Below, one piece after another: positions 1-11,986 of a DNA stretch of 64,000 bases. The stretch is from the NCBI GenBank assembly GCA_003415625.1, contig PYIU01000002.1, positions 6,820,001 to 6,884,000 on the forward strand, read 5' to 3'. This stretch comes from Aquanectria penicillioides (lineage: Eukaryota; Ascomycota; Sordariomycetes; Hypocreales; Nectriaceae). Each line of letters starts with the position of its first letter. Position 1 is the stretch's first letter. The translations under genes and the position numbers were made by a program. Below the pieces are notes generated by a model, which did not search any database, was not told the origin of the DNA, and saw only the letters and a list, made by a program, of their open reading frames with translations.

Positions 1-1100
1 CGCTGCCTGGGTTCCCCGCGAGCGCATCTTGACCACCAACGTTTGGTCCTCTGAGCTTGCCAAGCTCGTCGCCAACTCCATGTTGGCGCAGCGCATTTCC
101 AGCATCAACTCCATCTCTGCCGTCTGCGAACAGACTGGCGCTGACGTCGATGAGGTCGCCCGTGCCGTTGGTGTCGACCCTCGTATTGGCAACAAGTTCT
201 TGATGGCTGGTATCGGTTTTGGTGGCAGCTGCTTCAAGAAGGACGTCCTCAACTTGGTGTACCTTGCCGAGACCATGGGCCTCCCTGAAGTCGCTGAGTA
301 CTGGCGACAGGTTGTTAAGATGAACGAGTACGCCCGTGACCGTTTCTCCAACCGTGTCATCAAGTGCCTGAACAACACTCTCGTCGGCAAGAAGGTCACC
401 ATTCTTGGTTTCGCTTTCAAGAAGAACACCTCCGACACCCGTGAGGCCCCTGCGCTTGAGATGATCAAGACCCTTCTCGAGGAGCGACCCCGCGAGATTG
501 CCGTTTTCGACCCTTGCTGCAACCCCTACGTCATCAAGCAGGAGATCAAGGCCCTGCTTGGCCCCATTGTCGAGGCCAACAACATCTCCGTCCACGGCAA
601 CGCCTACGATGCCTGCGACGGCAGCACTGCCATCATCATCGCTACCGAGTTTGACGAGTTCCGCAACCAGCCCCCTCCCAAGCCCGCTCCTGTCTCCACT
701 GAACAGGCCGCCAAGAGCCGCAAGCCCAACCCAAGGCTGACCCCCGTCCTTTCAAGTCCTCGGTCCCCTCCGAGAACAACCTCCTTGCTCTTCACAAGCA
801 CCTTGTCCAGCGCGATGATATTAAGTCGGGCGATCCCCTCAACCGCTTCAACGTCGAGCCTACCTGCGAGGATGACTGCCCGACTGCATTCAGCAGCGCG
901 AGAGCAAGGACAGCGGCTTCGCCACTGGTATGGGCAGCGACAAGGAGTACAAGGCCAAGGAGCGCGTCGACTGGGTGCGCATCTCTCAGAACATGGCTAA
1001 GCCTCGCTGGGTCTTTGATGGCCGTGGGGTCATCGACTCTAGGGAGATGGTCAAGCTGGGCGTGCGTGTAGAGAGCGTTGGTCGCCAGCACCGCTTCTAA
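1..1100 (+). CDS. UDP-glucose 6-dehydrogenase, 3' part (two apparent frameshifts)
   Basis: This enzyme oxidises UDP-glucose to UDP-glucuronate with two NAD+ in the cytosol. The gene enters from the left edge already in frame (codons from base 2), so the N-terminal Rossmann domain is outside the window. Visible are the central dimerisation helix region, the catalytic-Cys motif GFGGSCFKKD, the C-terminal nucleotide-binding domain and the conserved end (VDWVRISQNM, then WVFDGRGVID), stopping at TAA 1098-1100. Reading continuously needs two frame changes. One is at the C run 730-732 and the other at the C run 879-881, each equivalent to one missing C. Family-like sequence resumes immediately after each (PRPFKS, NRFNVEP; then the DWVRI block). 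This points to homopolymer undercalls rather than decay. The identification is secure; whether the reading frame is broken in the organism is not. Confidence 0.9.
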
Positions 1101-2691
1101 GTGCCCTACATCGTGTACTTGTAGCATTTTTTGACGGTCGGCCTTTGCGAATTTTTGGTGTATGAATGGATGTTCTTGGGCAAAAATTATATGTATTTTA
1201 ATTCGGCATGAACTGAAGATTTGGACGTGGCATGCGAGACACGTCATGGAAACATTTGGGAATGTATACGACGAGTGGAGAGTGGAGAGTGGCACATGGA
1301 GAGTGGATGAAGGGGGTCTAAAAGACATAGAGCTAGATCTCCAAAGCTAAGAATGGGCTTGAAATATGCTAGAACAATTAAAGTTTTATACCTCAGATTC
1401 CAATGTTTTTTCTTGAATTTTTTTTTTTAAAGTGATCAACAGGAGTTGATGCGAGATTCAACTAGCGAAGAGTGGGAAGGGATGGGAGTCGAGCATGTAA
1501 GAGTCCTGTGTGTGAGTTGTGTCTTCGAGGAGACAATCTTATTTAGGCGTGTTTCTTATCCGTCATTCATGAGGTGGGGGAACAGAAGGTCACGGGAGCA
1601 GAGTCATAAATTTAGACATGATGCATGATGCAACGTTCTGTGTGTGCCTGGGCTTCCCCTTCCACGTGGACTGCAAACACTTTGCTTAGGCATCTGACAG
1701 AACCACGCGCGAAATAAGTCCCGACGTACGACGATCACCATTTCTTCCTCGATCCGGTGGTTGGGTGGCGGAAGGGCAGTGACAAGTGACGTGAAAGTGA
1801 GGGAAAGTGTATGGGAAAAGGGAAAGGCTTTGATCCGTTCCTGTTTCAGACGGTGATCGGCTACGTCTCAGCCTTGGGCTGCGACCTCAAGCAGGCGACA
1901 TTCCAGACACTGCCAAGTCGCAGCCTTTCTTCACAACGGGAGCGTGCACCCTGCATTGCGGGCTGGGCTCGATTCTGCAGTGCCAGTCGCATCCCAAGGG
2001 CGTCCAGGGTCGCATTGGACCCTTGGTCGAGCCCTCGCCTACGACGTCCCCTCGACGTGGTCGCTGGCGAGAGGCGACTTACACGGGGCTGCAATGTGAC
2101 AGCTACTGCTTGGATAGCGACTGTCAACCCCTTCGGCCGTTTCATCGTCAAAGTTGCCGAAGCGTCAATGACGAAGTCTTGCCCGCTGGATGGAGGACGG
2201 ATGGGGCACACGGCACCGGGAACCAGACTGACGCGACGCCCAGAGCAGAGGGCGCAGCAGATCAATCTCTTCGTAGCATCTTCTTTCTGACTTTCCCTCA
2301 TCACGCGCCGTTCAACAGAAACTGTTGTTTCCGCTTCTGATTGATCTTCCCACCACCATCTCTTTTGCGACCCGGCGACCTCTGCGACCTTTGAATCCTC
2401 CGCGACTCCTGCAACACCTGCGAGACTCTCTTCGAGGGAGATGCTTTCGGTTGAGCTTTGGGCCGCATCCATTCTTTCACGTTCGCTTTCCCTTTTGAAT
2501 GGTTCCAGAGTGACCACTCTCGTGCGTAGACCTAGAGGCACACAATGACAATGTACGCTTTTCAGTCGCTGACCATGATAACCAAGTGAACACACACACG
2601 TCCGGGTCCATCGCGGACTTTTGGCCCGCCACAAAATCGAGAGATTGGAGTTTTTCTACAACAAGAAATCTCGGCGCATTCCATCCTCTTA
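1101..2691. other. Intergenic, no supported gene
   Basis: This region lies between the dehydrogenase stop and the GPI-type protein start. It holds a short A/T-rich stretch near 1410-1430 and several overlapping open frames on both strands (1811-2634). None of those has a domain, signal peptide or compositional bias that I recognise. It probably contains the 3' UTR of the left gene and the promoter of the right one. Confidence 0.6.
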
Positions 2692-3740
2692 ATGAAGACG
2701 ACGGCCCTGGTTAACCTGGCCGTGATTTCGGGCCTGGCCGCTGTGGTGACGGCCGATCCTTTGCCGCCCGATGGTATCCCACTTCACTGTGTCGCAATTT
2801 GCGGTCCAATCGTGGAGTTGACGGCGGATTGCAGCGCTCGTTCTGCGCGGCTGAAGAAACGAAAGCTCGAGGCGATTGCGCGACGTGAATGGGTGCCCAA
2901 GTTGGCTGTAGAACCTCCCGAGGCGAATGCGCAGCAGCTGCAAGCGAGGCGGGAAACGGAATCGCAGCGAGTCGAGACAGTTGATGGTGTCTCACTGAAG
3001 GAGTTCTCTGTTATCGTCCCAGCGCCAACATCCTTCCCCGTGGAGGTTCAAACAACCTCAGACCTCGACCTGCGACCGACTTCGACTGCGACGCGCATCA
3101 CTCCGGTGGTGAGTCGGTCCTCATCATCTTCAAAGTCAACCGTCAAGTCCACCTCGGCAGAGATTTCAACGAGCACGAGCACCGTTACCACTTTTATCAC
3201 CTTTACGAACACGCCCTCCACGTCCACTTCCACGTCCACTTCCACTTCCACTTCCAGGTCGGTAACAGCTGATGCGGACGCCTCGTCAACAAGCACCTGG
3301 GCCTGGGACGGCAGCATCCAGGATCCGCAGGGCCAGTCGTATACCCAAGGCAGCGCCGAGGAGGATTGCGTTTGTCTCAATGAGAGCTTCGATGTAGCCA
3401 AGGTCACTGCACTCTGCGCCAGCTGCGTCGCGCAGCAAGGGTTCTCTCAAAATAGTAAGTCCCCCGTGCCACTTCTTCTTGGCGGCTTCAATCAATCTCG
3501 GCAGATCACAGCGGCTAACATTCCATAGACATCAATGTGATCATGCAGGGATGCAACTTCACCGAGTTGACGTACTCTCCGAGCCAGGACAGCATAGTGG
3601 ACAACATCCACGTCAAGGCTTCGTTGCAAGCCAGCAGTAGCAGCTCCCCGAAGAGCAGCGCAGGCAACCGCAGGCCCTGCAATGTGGGCGTTGTCGTCGC
3701 TGCCGTGGGCTTCATCATGGCTACTGCGGTGATGATCTAA
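2692..3740 (+). CDS. Secreted, Ser/Thr-rich, probably GPI-anchored cell-wall protein
   Basis: Two exons: 2692-3454 and 3529-3740. The 74-nt intron has a GTAAGT donor, a GCTAACA branch site and a CATAG acceptor. The product is about 324 residues. It starts with a hydrophobic signal peptide (MKTTALVNLAVISGLAAVVTA), followed by a short segment with three Cys. A long Ser/Thr stretch comes next (STSTSTSTSTSTS around residue 175), then a second Cys cluster with CVC and CASC spacing, and a C-terminal hydrophobic tail after a small-residue SSAGN segment. This layout is typical of GPI-modified fungal wall or plasma-membrane proteins. The Ser/Thr stretch is expected to be O-mannosylated. I do not recognise a named family. 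Splicing is well supported because the second exon supplies the last Cys and the anchor. Confidence 0.82.
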
Positions 3741-4746
3741 GACCAGGGCCAATTGTGGGTGGGCCGGGCTGTAGATATTATGCCTCCTTTTCTTTCCTCT
3801 CTTTTCTCTTTTCTCTTTTCTCTTTTCTTTCTTCTTCTCCTTTGCACGATGATGGTCATGTGTGTACGTGTCTATATAGTATCATTTCTTATGTACATTC
3901 GAACAGTGTAGATAGCTCGAGGGCTTTTGCTCCTCTGTGGATATGGGTTGAGAATGTTTGGGATTGCGCGGTGTTATGGAGGCGAGAGATGCTGGGGCCC
4001 TTTCCCCATTGATTTTTCAAAATAGGAAAAAATTACAATTCCCCAACTGTACCGAAACAACGGCTCCAAGGAAAATACTCGTCCCAATATGCAGCGACGT
4101 GTTGTCCTCCCAAAGCCGATGTATAATCCCAGGTTTTAACGTCACAGCTTCCTCCATGCTGAGCCAGTCGATTTGCTGCAGTCATCATTGACTGCTAGCC
4201 CTGGGTTGGGTTCTGGGGTCGTGGAATAGCTGCGTGGGGTCACGCGACAGCGGCATCTTACCTGAGTTGAACCCCATTGCTGGGTTTGCGTGTCATGTCT
4301 GCCTACCTGGAGTTTCGACACCACGTTCCTGTTTGCCGCCTGTGCACCAAGGTAAACGGGAGTGGGCGTGAGAGCGGAAAAGCGGACAATTTTACTCATC
4401 ACATTTGGCAGTTTGGATTCGTGCATGATGACCCGGCGGGGTTTGGCGGGGCCGTTAAGTCCGCTTGCGGCCGGTACGTCGATAGCTCCATGCATTTGGC
4501 TGACGCCAGCCACCGCCGAGAGAACCATGTAATTGGGCCGATGTTCGGTGGCTTATGAGAAAGTTCGAAGCTCGGAGGCTTTATGAGAGATAGCTCGAGA
4601 GCTTTGAGAGATGGCCTGAGGGCAATTGGGCCTATATATCTCGCTTGGATGCTGTTTTTTTTTTCATTTAATTTTTTATTTATTTTTGCATCACAAGCTT
4701 TCTTTACCCTTCCAACTGAGGTGGTTGTTCCTACGCAAATCACAAA
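3741..4746. other. Intergenic with pyrimidine-rich 3' region
   Basis: It starts with a pure pyrimidine tract at about 3783-3841 made of short TTCTCTTT-type repeats, in the presumed 3' UTR of the upstream gene. No gene is supported. The right end is the promoter of the next gene, with a TATA-like element and a T-rich leader (4651-4685). Confidence 0.6.
4633..4639 (+). promoter_or_regulatory. TATA-like element
   Basis: TATATAT lies about 108 bp before the ATG at 4747 and is followed by a T-rich leader. The position is compatible with a core promoter for the Rossmann oxidoreductase gene. Confidence 0.45.
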
Positions 4747-5508
4747 ATGCACATCATCCTGACTGGCGCAACGGGCCTTGTTGGCTCTGGTGTCCTCGAT
4801 GCCATGATCAAGGCCAAGGACATTACCAAAATCTCAATTCTCTCACGCCGTCCTGTCAAAATGGCCGACGACGCAAGGGACCCTCGAATCAACGTCATCG
4901 TGCACAAAGACTTTGCAAAGTACGACTCTGAAGTGCTCAAGCAGCTCCAGGGCGCACAGGGGTGCGTCTGGGCGCTCGGTATCAGCCAGACCAAGGTTGA
5001 CAAGGATACCTACGTGAAAATCACCAAGGATTATGCAATTGAGGCGGCCAGGGCATTCGCCACGCTTTCCGACTCGGAAGCCAAGCCCTTCCGGTTTGTC
5101 TACGTCTCGGGCAGAGGTGCCACGCAGACTCCCGGCAGCTTCTCGCCCATCTTCGCCCGCGTCAAGGGCGAGACGGAGCAGGAACTCGCAGACCTCATGG
5201 CCAAGAACTCAACGCTGCACGTCGATTCGCCGCGGCCGGCATTCGTGGATCCAGCTGGTCACGACGCCATCACGCCGTACCTCCCAAGCGCGGGCGCGCT
5301 GTACAACATGACCAGGACCATCATGGGCCCGCCAATGAGGGCCCTGTGGAAGGCTGGCCATTCCCCGACGCCGATGCTGGGGGAGTTCCTGACACAGATG
5401 GCGATGGGAAAGCTTGATGGAAAGATCGAGGGAACGCCTGGTGCATCGAAGTTGGGGCCGTCGTGGATTCTTGAGAACGACGCGATCCGGCAGTTAATGG
5501 GCATGTAA
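4747..5508 (+). CDS. NAD(P)-binding Rossmann oxidoreductase (atypical SDR, NmrA/HTATIP2-like)
   Basis: Intronless, 253 residues, ATG start directly after an A-rich leader. The N-terminus carries the nucleotide-binding glycine motif GATGLVGSG at residues 7-15. It continues with a typical beta-alpha-beta pattern, an Arg-Arg pair after strand 2 (SRRPVK, suggesting NADP preference), a WALGISQ loop and a YVSGRGA strand. There is no clear YxxxK catalytic pair, as in atypical, NmrA or TIP30-like members. Fungal homologues are usually small cytosolic proteins of unknown substrate. The length and the single exon look complete. Substrate and pathway cannot be inferred from the neighbours. Confidence 0.85.
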   Translation: MHIILTGATGLVGSGVLDAMIKAKDITKISILSRRPVKMADDARDPRINVIVHKDFAKYDSEVLKQLQGAQGCVWALGISQTKVDKDTYVKITKDYAIEAARAFATLSDSEAKPFRFVYVSGRGATQTPGSFSPIFARVKGETEQELADLMAKNSTLHVDSPRPAFVDPAGHDAITPYLPSAGALYNMTRTIMGPPMRALWKAGHSPTPMLGEFLTQMAMGKLDGKIEGTPGASKLGPSWILENDAIRQLMGM

Positions 5509-7050
5509 GCCAAGGGAGGGGACACTGGGCATTCCCAGCGCCGGGTCCATCCACGACAAGAAACGAAGGAGGAACGCAATCTGTGGAGGGACGATAATGT
5601 CTTCGAAGAGAGTGAGGATCAAGATCATACCGAAATAAGATGAAGGAAGCGGTGCGAGAAATGTACGGAGGAGGATTAATCTAATATTCAGAGCGGAAAC
5701 GTAGTGACCCTGCGACCTCTGTGTAGAATGGGATGGAGGCATCTTGGGGTCCATGCGCCACACGGGTTACGAGACTCAGCATACGTATCATGCAGTTGCG
5801 CGTGGGTCGAGGGAGACAACCAGGAAATGAGCACAACTCTGCCAGATCTCGATTCGATATCAATGGCAGAGCGTCATACCTCTAGAGGACGATGTCTAGG
5901 AAAAGGGCGGCCGAGATGTGAGTACAGTGTCTCGGGATTACATGGGGTTTCATGGTCACTCGGGTATCTCAGGTGCTGGCGGGTGGATGTGCGACGGCTC
6001 AAGACGGAATAGAGGCTCTGGTAACGGAGGAGTTGATCGATAGCCAACTACCGCATGCCCTAGCATGATTGCAATTTGTAACTAATCTTCACTTTGATCT
6101 CGGAGTCACAAGAACTCCATTACTCCTGATACAGGCAATTAATTCCACCGTTTTTCACCTCTTTCACCCTATCTTTATATGATGTGAGTTGCCCCAGAAT
6201 CGTTTCAATCTCTAGCTTCCCTTCCTTTGTGCAAATGAATGTATCTTCAATTAAGCGTCATCAATGCTCACTATAACGTGGCCCTCCTCCCAAAGAGGAC
6301 GCGCTACGCCGCTGATGAGCTGGTCTGGTGTTGTCTCTAGCCCATCTACGGCTAAGTGACAGCTTGTCAAAGGTATTGTAGCTTAGACTCTACGTGGAAG
6401 CAGCCCCCGATTGGCTAGCCTCAGGAGACATGGCATGTCCGGGGTTGTCACCAGCCTCGAATAGGCCCTTGCTGCGAGGAGGACACTTGAAGATGCATAA
6501 AGGCTGGGGCCCAATGCGGCCCAATGTCTCAGAAGTAGGACAAGATAAAGCACAGTTGACAGAGAAATAACACCTGCTCTCCGGTGAGGCATTCCGGAGA
6601 TGTCTCAGCTCACTCGGGTTCGCAGCTCCCCACAAGGCCTCAAGGCCTGTGATAGCTGCAAGGTGCCTTGGGCAATGGTGACGGACCAAGACATCTGTCG
6701 AGACCTTTGTAGTTGACATCACTTGTTGACTAGCCACGACGACGGTATCCCTGGCATGAGCTCTATGAGTGTCCGACATGACCAGCACAACCCAGCCAAC
6801 TGTGTTCGTGGACTCCTGTTTGGGTAAATCTATATAACTGCCTGTACACGACTTCATCCTTAAGATGGAGCTCCCCCTCTTTCCGACATCCATTCTCGGT
6901 AGCCGGAGGTACACAAAGGGGATATACCCACATCCTCTCTTTGGCAACACCAGGCCCGTGGTATCGGAAACCCGTTGACTCGGCCACCTCGTCACGGCCA
7001 GACACGGATCTCCCGGGCGCCGCCTCCCCTGGGCCAAGGCCGCGACAACC
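5509..7050. other. Intergenic, no supported gene
   Basis: No family-like reading frame was found on either strand. Open frames near 6390-7184 on the minus strand are partly continuous with the adhesin-like fragment described next, but left of about 7050 they lose any recognisable character. Confidence 0.5.
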
Positions 7051-7420
7051 TCAGGATCTCTGCTGATGGCGATGGCACTTACAATGGCCCAATCTGTGAC
7101 GGTCGAGGTGGTGTTGACAACGCACCTCGAGTTTGGGGCTTGCGCCACGGCGTGTGGCCAGGGCAACTTCCAGAAGCTGTTCAACCGTAGTCGTTAGAGT
7201 GACAAAGGGCACGTTGGTGGGCTCGTAGTGGAACACGGTGCCGTGGCCCACGTCGCATCCCGGCTCGATAGTGGTTGTGGCGCCCTTGGAGCACGAGGTC
7301 GGCACCGTTAGGGTCACGTCCTTGGTGATTTTCGTCGATGGCTCAGGCGCGGCCGCTGTAGGAGGAGAGACGTTATTGTCGCCGGCTTGGGGGGCCCCGC
7401 GTCGAAAGCCACAGTCCCAG
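7051..7420 (-). pseudogene. Adhesin-type spacer fragment in inverted orientation
   Basis: Reading leftwards from about 7400, the minus strand encodes a Thr/Pro-rich, Cys-containing segment (TVPTSCSKGATTTIEPGCD, then HYEPTNVPFVTLTTT). This has the look of the spacer units of fungal GLEYA or flocculin-type wall adhesins. It breaks frame after about 7190 and continues in another frame with VVNTTSTVTDWA. The plus-strand adhesin begins just to the right with a related pattern (GTIWICEPTGVSF). The two segments therefore point away from each other across a G6C4 stretch near 7389-7398. I read this as a rearranged fragment without its own start. A spurious antisense frame cannot be excluded. Confidence 0.35.
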
Positions 7421-9267
7421 TAAAGCACCCCGAAAAGGGCTGCAAGGCGTGTAAGGGAACGATATGGATCTGCGAGCCGACGGGTGTGTCCTTTCCCGAT
7501 CATGCCAACGGCGGTGCTGTTACCATCTCATACCCTGGCGCTGGTCCTAATCCCCAGCGAGTCATTGTTCCACCGTCTTATCCTAGTAATGTCAATGGCA
7601 AAGGTAATGGGAATGGCAACGTCAACCGAAATGGAAATGGTAAATCTGTTCCTACGGTATCGCTCCCAGGTGCACAGCTTGGTGGCGCTCAGGTCACACT
7701 CCCACCTCTTGTCCTTAGCGGCTCGCCTATAGTTGTCACCGGCATGCCAGAGAGTTTGGGGCTGGCTGAGCTGGGTAATGGGTTTGGCACTACAAATGGC
7801 GACCCCGGAAATGGGGGTACCGGCAATGGAGGCCCCGGAAATGGAAGTTCAGGTTTTGGAGGTCCTGGAGGCCCTGGAATTGGGACTCCAGCAATGGAGG
7901 AATTTCTAGAAGTTACTCCGGAAGTGACTCTGCAGTCACTGGAGACCTTGGAGACGACTCTGGACTCCCTCGCATCGCTAATACGGGTACCCAAGGCGGA
8001 AACGGGGGCAATGGAAACAACCTGAACACAATAAGGGGAATGCTGGCAGCAGTAATAGTGGCGATGGCAATGGCGGCAATGGCGACACCGGAGATGGCAG
8101 CAACGGCAGCTACGGCGATGGCCAAACTGTGACTGATCAGGATTTCGGAATTCTGTCTTTGGGGGAGCCGGATTTCATGGATGGCTCTGACACTAATTCT
8201 GGAACCGATGGCACAACCAATGATGGAAACTTGGGAGCAACTGCGAATAACGGGGGAAACCAGGGAACTGCCGTGAATAACAATGAGAGCCTCGGAACTG
8301 CCACAAATAACGGCGGGAACCTGGGAAATACCCCGAATGGTCGGAACTCGGGAACTGCTGCAAATAGCAACGGGAATCCAGTAACTACCACGAATAATGG
8401 TGGCAACTCGGGAACTGCGGCAACGAACAACAGCAACCAAGCAAAAAATAGCGGAAAAGCCGGTTCAACAGGCAAAAACGGAGCTTCAAAAAATCTGGCA
8501 CACATCACCACCTCCTTTGGCTGCTCCAACCCAGAGCAGAACAGGGGTTTGGACACAGCCGTCTACTACACCATCCCATACGATAACCCCGAGCCGGCCG
8601 TGATTGCTGCTACCGACCCCTTACAAATTTCCCAGGCGCAGAGTGTGCTAGGCGAAGTGCCGAACCTTCGACGCACTTTTATCTACCGCGGATATATATG
8701 TGGTTGCGCCAACGGGACTCACACTATTAGCACGCCGGGTGTCAACTCGGCTATTTTTTTCTGGGTTGGGGACAATGCTGTGACTGAGTTTGCGGGAAAC
8801 AATGCCAACATCGTGTCCGAGGACTCTAGCAAGAGAAACGTTCGAGTCCTGCTCGGCAAACCACCTTCGATACCAACGGAGAAGAGTACATTCCTATCCG
8901 CATTGTTTGCTACCTCGAGAATGGCGAGAATTGCGCCCTCGGCATGCCCAACCCTGCAGTAGAGACAGTTTTCGATAGCACCACGAGAGACGTCTTTGTT
9001 TCTCAGGAGGAATCTCCATTCTACAAGATTGCTCCTGATGGCGTCCGGGTATTCCCTCCATATGGCCACGAGAACACTACCAAAGTGGATGTTCCCCATC
9101 CCAAACCGGTCCAGACCCCGTTGGATCAGAATGGAAACCCGTTGGAGCCGGTTGGAGTCCCTGCTTTGGAACAACCTAACAAGCCCAATGCTACCCCATC
9201 CCCCGCGCGGGTTACTGTCGCGCCGGTAGCTGAAACACCCGCCGATGTCACTTCGGATGCGGGTAAT

Positions 9268-9540
9268 GATGGCACCGGTACGCCCGTAGCCGACTTGCAC
9301 GCTGACGCAACTCCGAATGCTGACGATTCTGAAATTGTAACTCCTTCTAACGAGTGGCATGCCCACGCTATTCCGGATGCTGCTAACTCAGAAATTGTGA
9401 CTCCTGCGGACGAGTGGCTTGCTCACGCTACTTCGCATGCTGGTAATCCTGAAGATATCGTTCCTCCTAACGAGTGGCATACCCACAATATCCCGGATAG
9501 TGGTAACAGTGATGCCGGCACTCCTGTGGGAGAATCACCC
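9268..9540 (+). repeat. 60-bp tandem coding repeats in the adhesin
   Basis: Successive units begin at 9268, 9328, 9388, 9448 and 9508 (last one partial). Each encodes about 20 residues with the pattern S-E-I-V-T-P-x-x-E-W-x-x-H-A. The copies have diverged in DNA but keep frame and length, as expected for selected protein repeats. Confidence 0.8.
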
Positions 9541-10137
9541 GCGGGTGTGACTCTGGATGCGGCTGTGTTTGGCATTGCTAATTTGGTATTGGCGAGCCTG
9601 CTATGGCTGACCCGGATGCTGGTAATTCTAGTACCGGCTCTCCTGTCGATGGGATGCCTGTTATCAACGCTCCCGGGACCACACCTGTTTCTGGATCCAA
9701 CTGAGCTGATACGGGCAACGGCACGGGCGACCAAGGAAGCAACCCTAGTCACAGCGCTTTTGGCAGTAGTGACCTCGATAACAACACGGAGGGAAAAGTT
9801 GTAAAGCCCACGGGAGCCCAGGGTACCACTGGATCCAAGACGGGAAGTCCTGGCACTCTTGGCCATGACGCTGACGGTGGGAAGCCTTGGCTAGATGGTG
9901 AAGCTCACGGGGGAAGCGATTCCGACAACCCATTCTTGAACGTGAGCCTTGCAGCTGGTACATCCCAAGGCTCCAACAGCTCTCGGGGTTCAGACGGCTC
10001 TGCTAGCAGTCCGACCAGTTCAACCAATGACTCGAATGGCAGCAATAGTACCCCAACAGGTGGTCAGGTCCCTGGAGCCACGCAAACTATCAAGACCTTG
10101 CCAGACAGCAACGTAAATGCTGTACCCAACACTGTTA

Positions 10138-10560
10138 TTGCGCCTGGGCACTTAAGCCCATTTCATTCTGGAGGCCCCGGCACTGCTAGTCATGTGTCTG
10201 AAAACAACGACACCAATAACAATGCCAACGCCGCTCCTGCGCTTGGGAACTTATGCCCTTTTAAGCCTGAAAATAAAAACACTGAAACTAAGGGATCTGG
10301 AAATTCTGGCAACAATGCTAATGCCAATACCAGTCCTGCGCTTGGGGACTTGAGCCACTTCAACTTTAGAAGTCAAAATGCCGGAACTAATGAATCTAGA
10401 AATAGTGGCAACAATAATAATGCCAACGCAGGTATTGTGCCTGGGAGTCTAAGTCCTTTCAACTCTGGAAGCCAAGGTGCCGCCAGTAATGGGCCTGGAA
10501 ACAATGATACGACCAATAAGGAGACCACTGCTAATGCCAACACTGGCATTCCGCTGGGAG
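10138..10560 (+). repeat. About 100-bp tandem coding repeats at the adhesin C-terminus
   Basis: Four imperfect units each contain a Pro-x-x-L-x-Pro/His-F core followed by an Asn/Thr-rich stretch (examples NNNANA and NSGNN). They run up to the stop codon. The composition suggests a flexible wall-spanning stalk. Confidence 0.7.
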
Positions 10561-10565
10561 TCTAA

Positions 10566-11986
10566 CATATGTAATGTGACGAGCATATATGCCCCTCTTC
10601 TAGATGGATTTCTACACGATCATTAGGATTTCCTTTTTTTTTTGATCTCTACTCTAATTTCTTTCTCTATTTTCTTCTTATTTATTGTGTTTGGATTGGA
10701 TCTAGGAATATATCGAAACGATCTAAAACATTGAATCTTCTGTGCTGCTATATGTGATGTACTGAAATCGTCGACGAAATTGACTCACTCAACATCATTC
10801 CAGACACCTTATGGCTTGAGTACTAAGCTAGATTGAATGAAAGAGAGAAATGAAAGATATCAGCTAATCCTAAAGAAAATAAGGCATTTCATTCCCCGTA
10901 TCTCTTAAATTTTGAGGACTTGTATCCTATATCGAGAAAGAGGCGACGGATGACCTACATCAATCCCCGCGAATTGTTAACACCCAATGGAACCTAAATC
11001 TTGACCAAATTGGTCGTGCCCTAGAGACCAAACTAGAGTGGTTGGTAACGATATTTTAAACGTATCGAGTTTTTGATTAATCAAAGTGGAAAACATGAGT
11101 TTATGGCGTTGGGTCAATCGTGGGCAGGCTCGGTTACTTGGATATGGTTCTCAAGACCCTGAAGAGTCAATAGAAAGTTGTCAAGGTGAGTTGAGGTTAT
11201 TTATGAATTTGGGTTGGTTGTAGTTATGGATTCGACTGCCGATTTCGAGTAGACATCGTGACGGGGAGCTTGTCAACCCAAAATACCATTTAGAAGTCCT
11301 CAGAAATCGCCAAGAGGGGATCCAAAGCCCAAGATCAACTTAACTTAATGTTGTTGATCTAATCTCCGCCTTGACAAATTGCTATCTTTAGATAGAGTGA
11401 ACTTAGAAAGCATCTCACTTGATATTCCCTACTTATCCCTATCCGCGTTATATTAGAATAGTTAATATTGTTTTTCCTTACACCCGGTGGCATGGAACAC
11501 CATCTTAGCCCAGCATATTGCTTATCTACTCAGAACGCTCCCCTTCCAGACACATACGACCATACCCATCAGAAAACTCGGGATCCCGTCCGCTCTCCCA
11601 TCGATAACCTAATGAGGGGCCGACTAGTAGCTGGGTCGGTGACGACCAGCGAATCCCGGCTGTTGTATGTTTTTTTCTTTCGATCCTTGTTGATCTTTTT
11701 GCTCTTCTCGTTCGCCGTCGGCTTCCATCCAATTGCATCACTAATCCGTGGTCGATAACGAGATATGAATTACCATTCATCACTCTTCGCCCCACAAATA
11801 CATACAAAATTATAAGAGCGCAGAAGGTGCGTTACTTGAAGGGTATCTCATTTCCGTAAATCATAAATCCCACCGGTCTCTTAAGTAGAACATTAGACTC
11901 GTTGAATAGGATTCCGCTGGCCCGTTGTTTTCTTGGAAGCGGTTCTTCCGTTAAACAGCATGTCTATGATTTGCGTCTTCTGCAGG
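10566..11986. other. AT-rich intergenic, start of gene-poor island
   Basis: This stretch is AT-rich with pyrimidine and TA-rich runs (10626-10690). No gene was recognised on either strand. It marks the beginning of a roughly 13-kb compartment with low gene density and decayed sequences. Confidence 0.6.

Larger units (their letters stand above)
7387..10565 (+). pseudogene. Large GLEYA-type adhesin with Asn/Gly-rich repeats (several frame breaks)
   Basis: Family-like protein runs through this whole span, but in changing frames. In order it has a Cys/Pro segment, a Gly/Asn-rich low-complexity stalk (7570-8450) and a globular domain (about 8490-9060). That domain contains NSAIFFWVGDNA, NNANIV and EEYIPIRIV, the pattern of GLEYA lectin-like domains of fungal adhesins. 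Next come 20-residue repeats with a conserved EW (9268-9540) and roughly 33-35-residue Asn-rich repeats to TAA 10563-10565. Single-base losses restore the frame near 7876, in the G run 8035-8038, in the A run 8858-8860 and in the T run 9582-9584. One in-frame TGA remains at 9702-9704. No convincing signal peptide or start was found, nor a GPI tail. It is either an incompletely assembled gene or a decaying adhesin. Confidence 0.6.

Noticed and set aside
1861..2634. Long minus-strand open frame (257 codons) and overlapping plus-strand frames
   Set aside because: No domain, signal or splice-supported continuation. Arg/Ser/Thr-rich readings in several frames at once suggest chance open frames in GC-rich promoter DNA.
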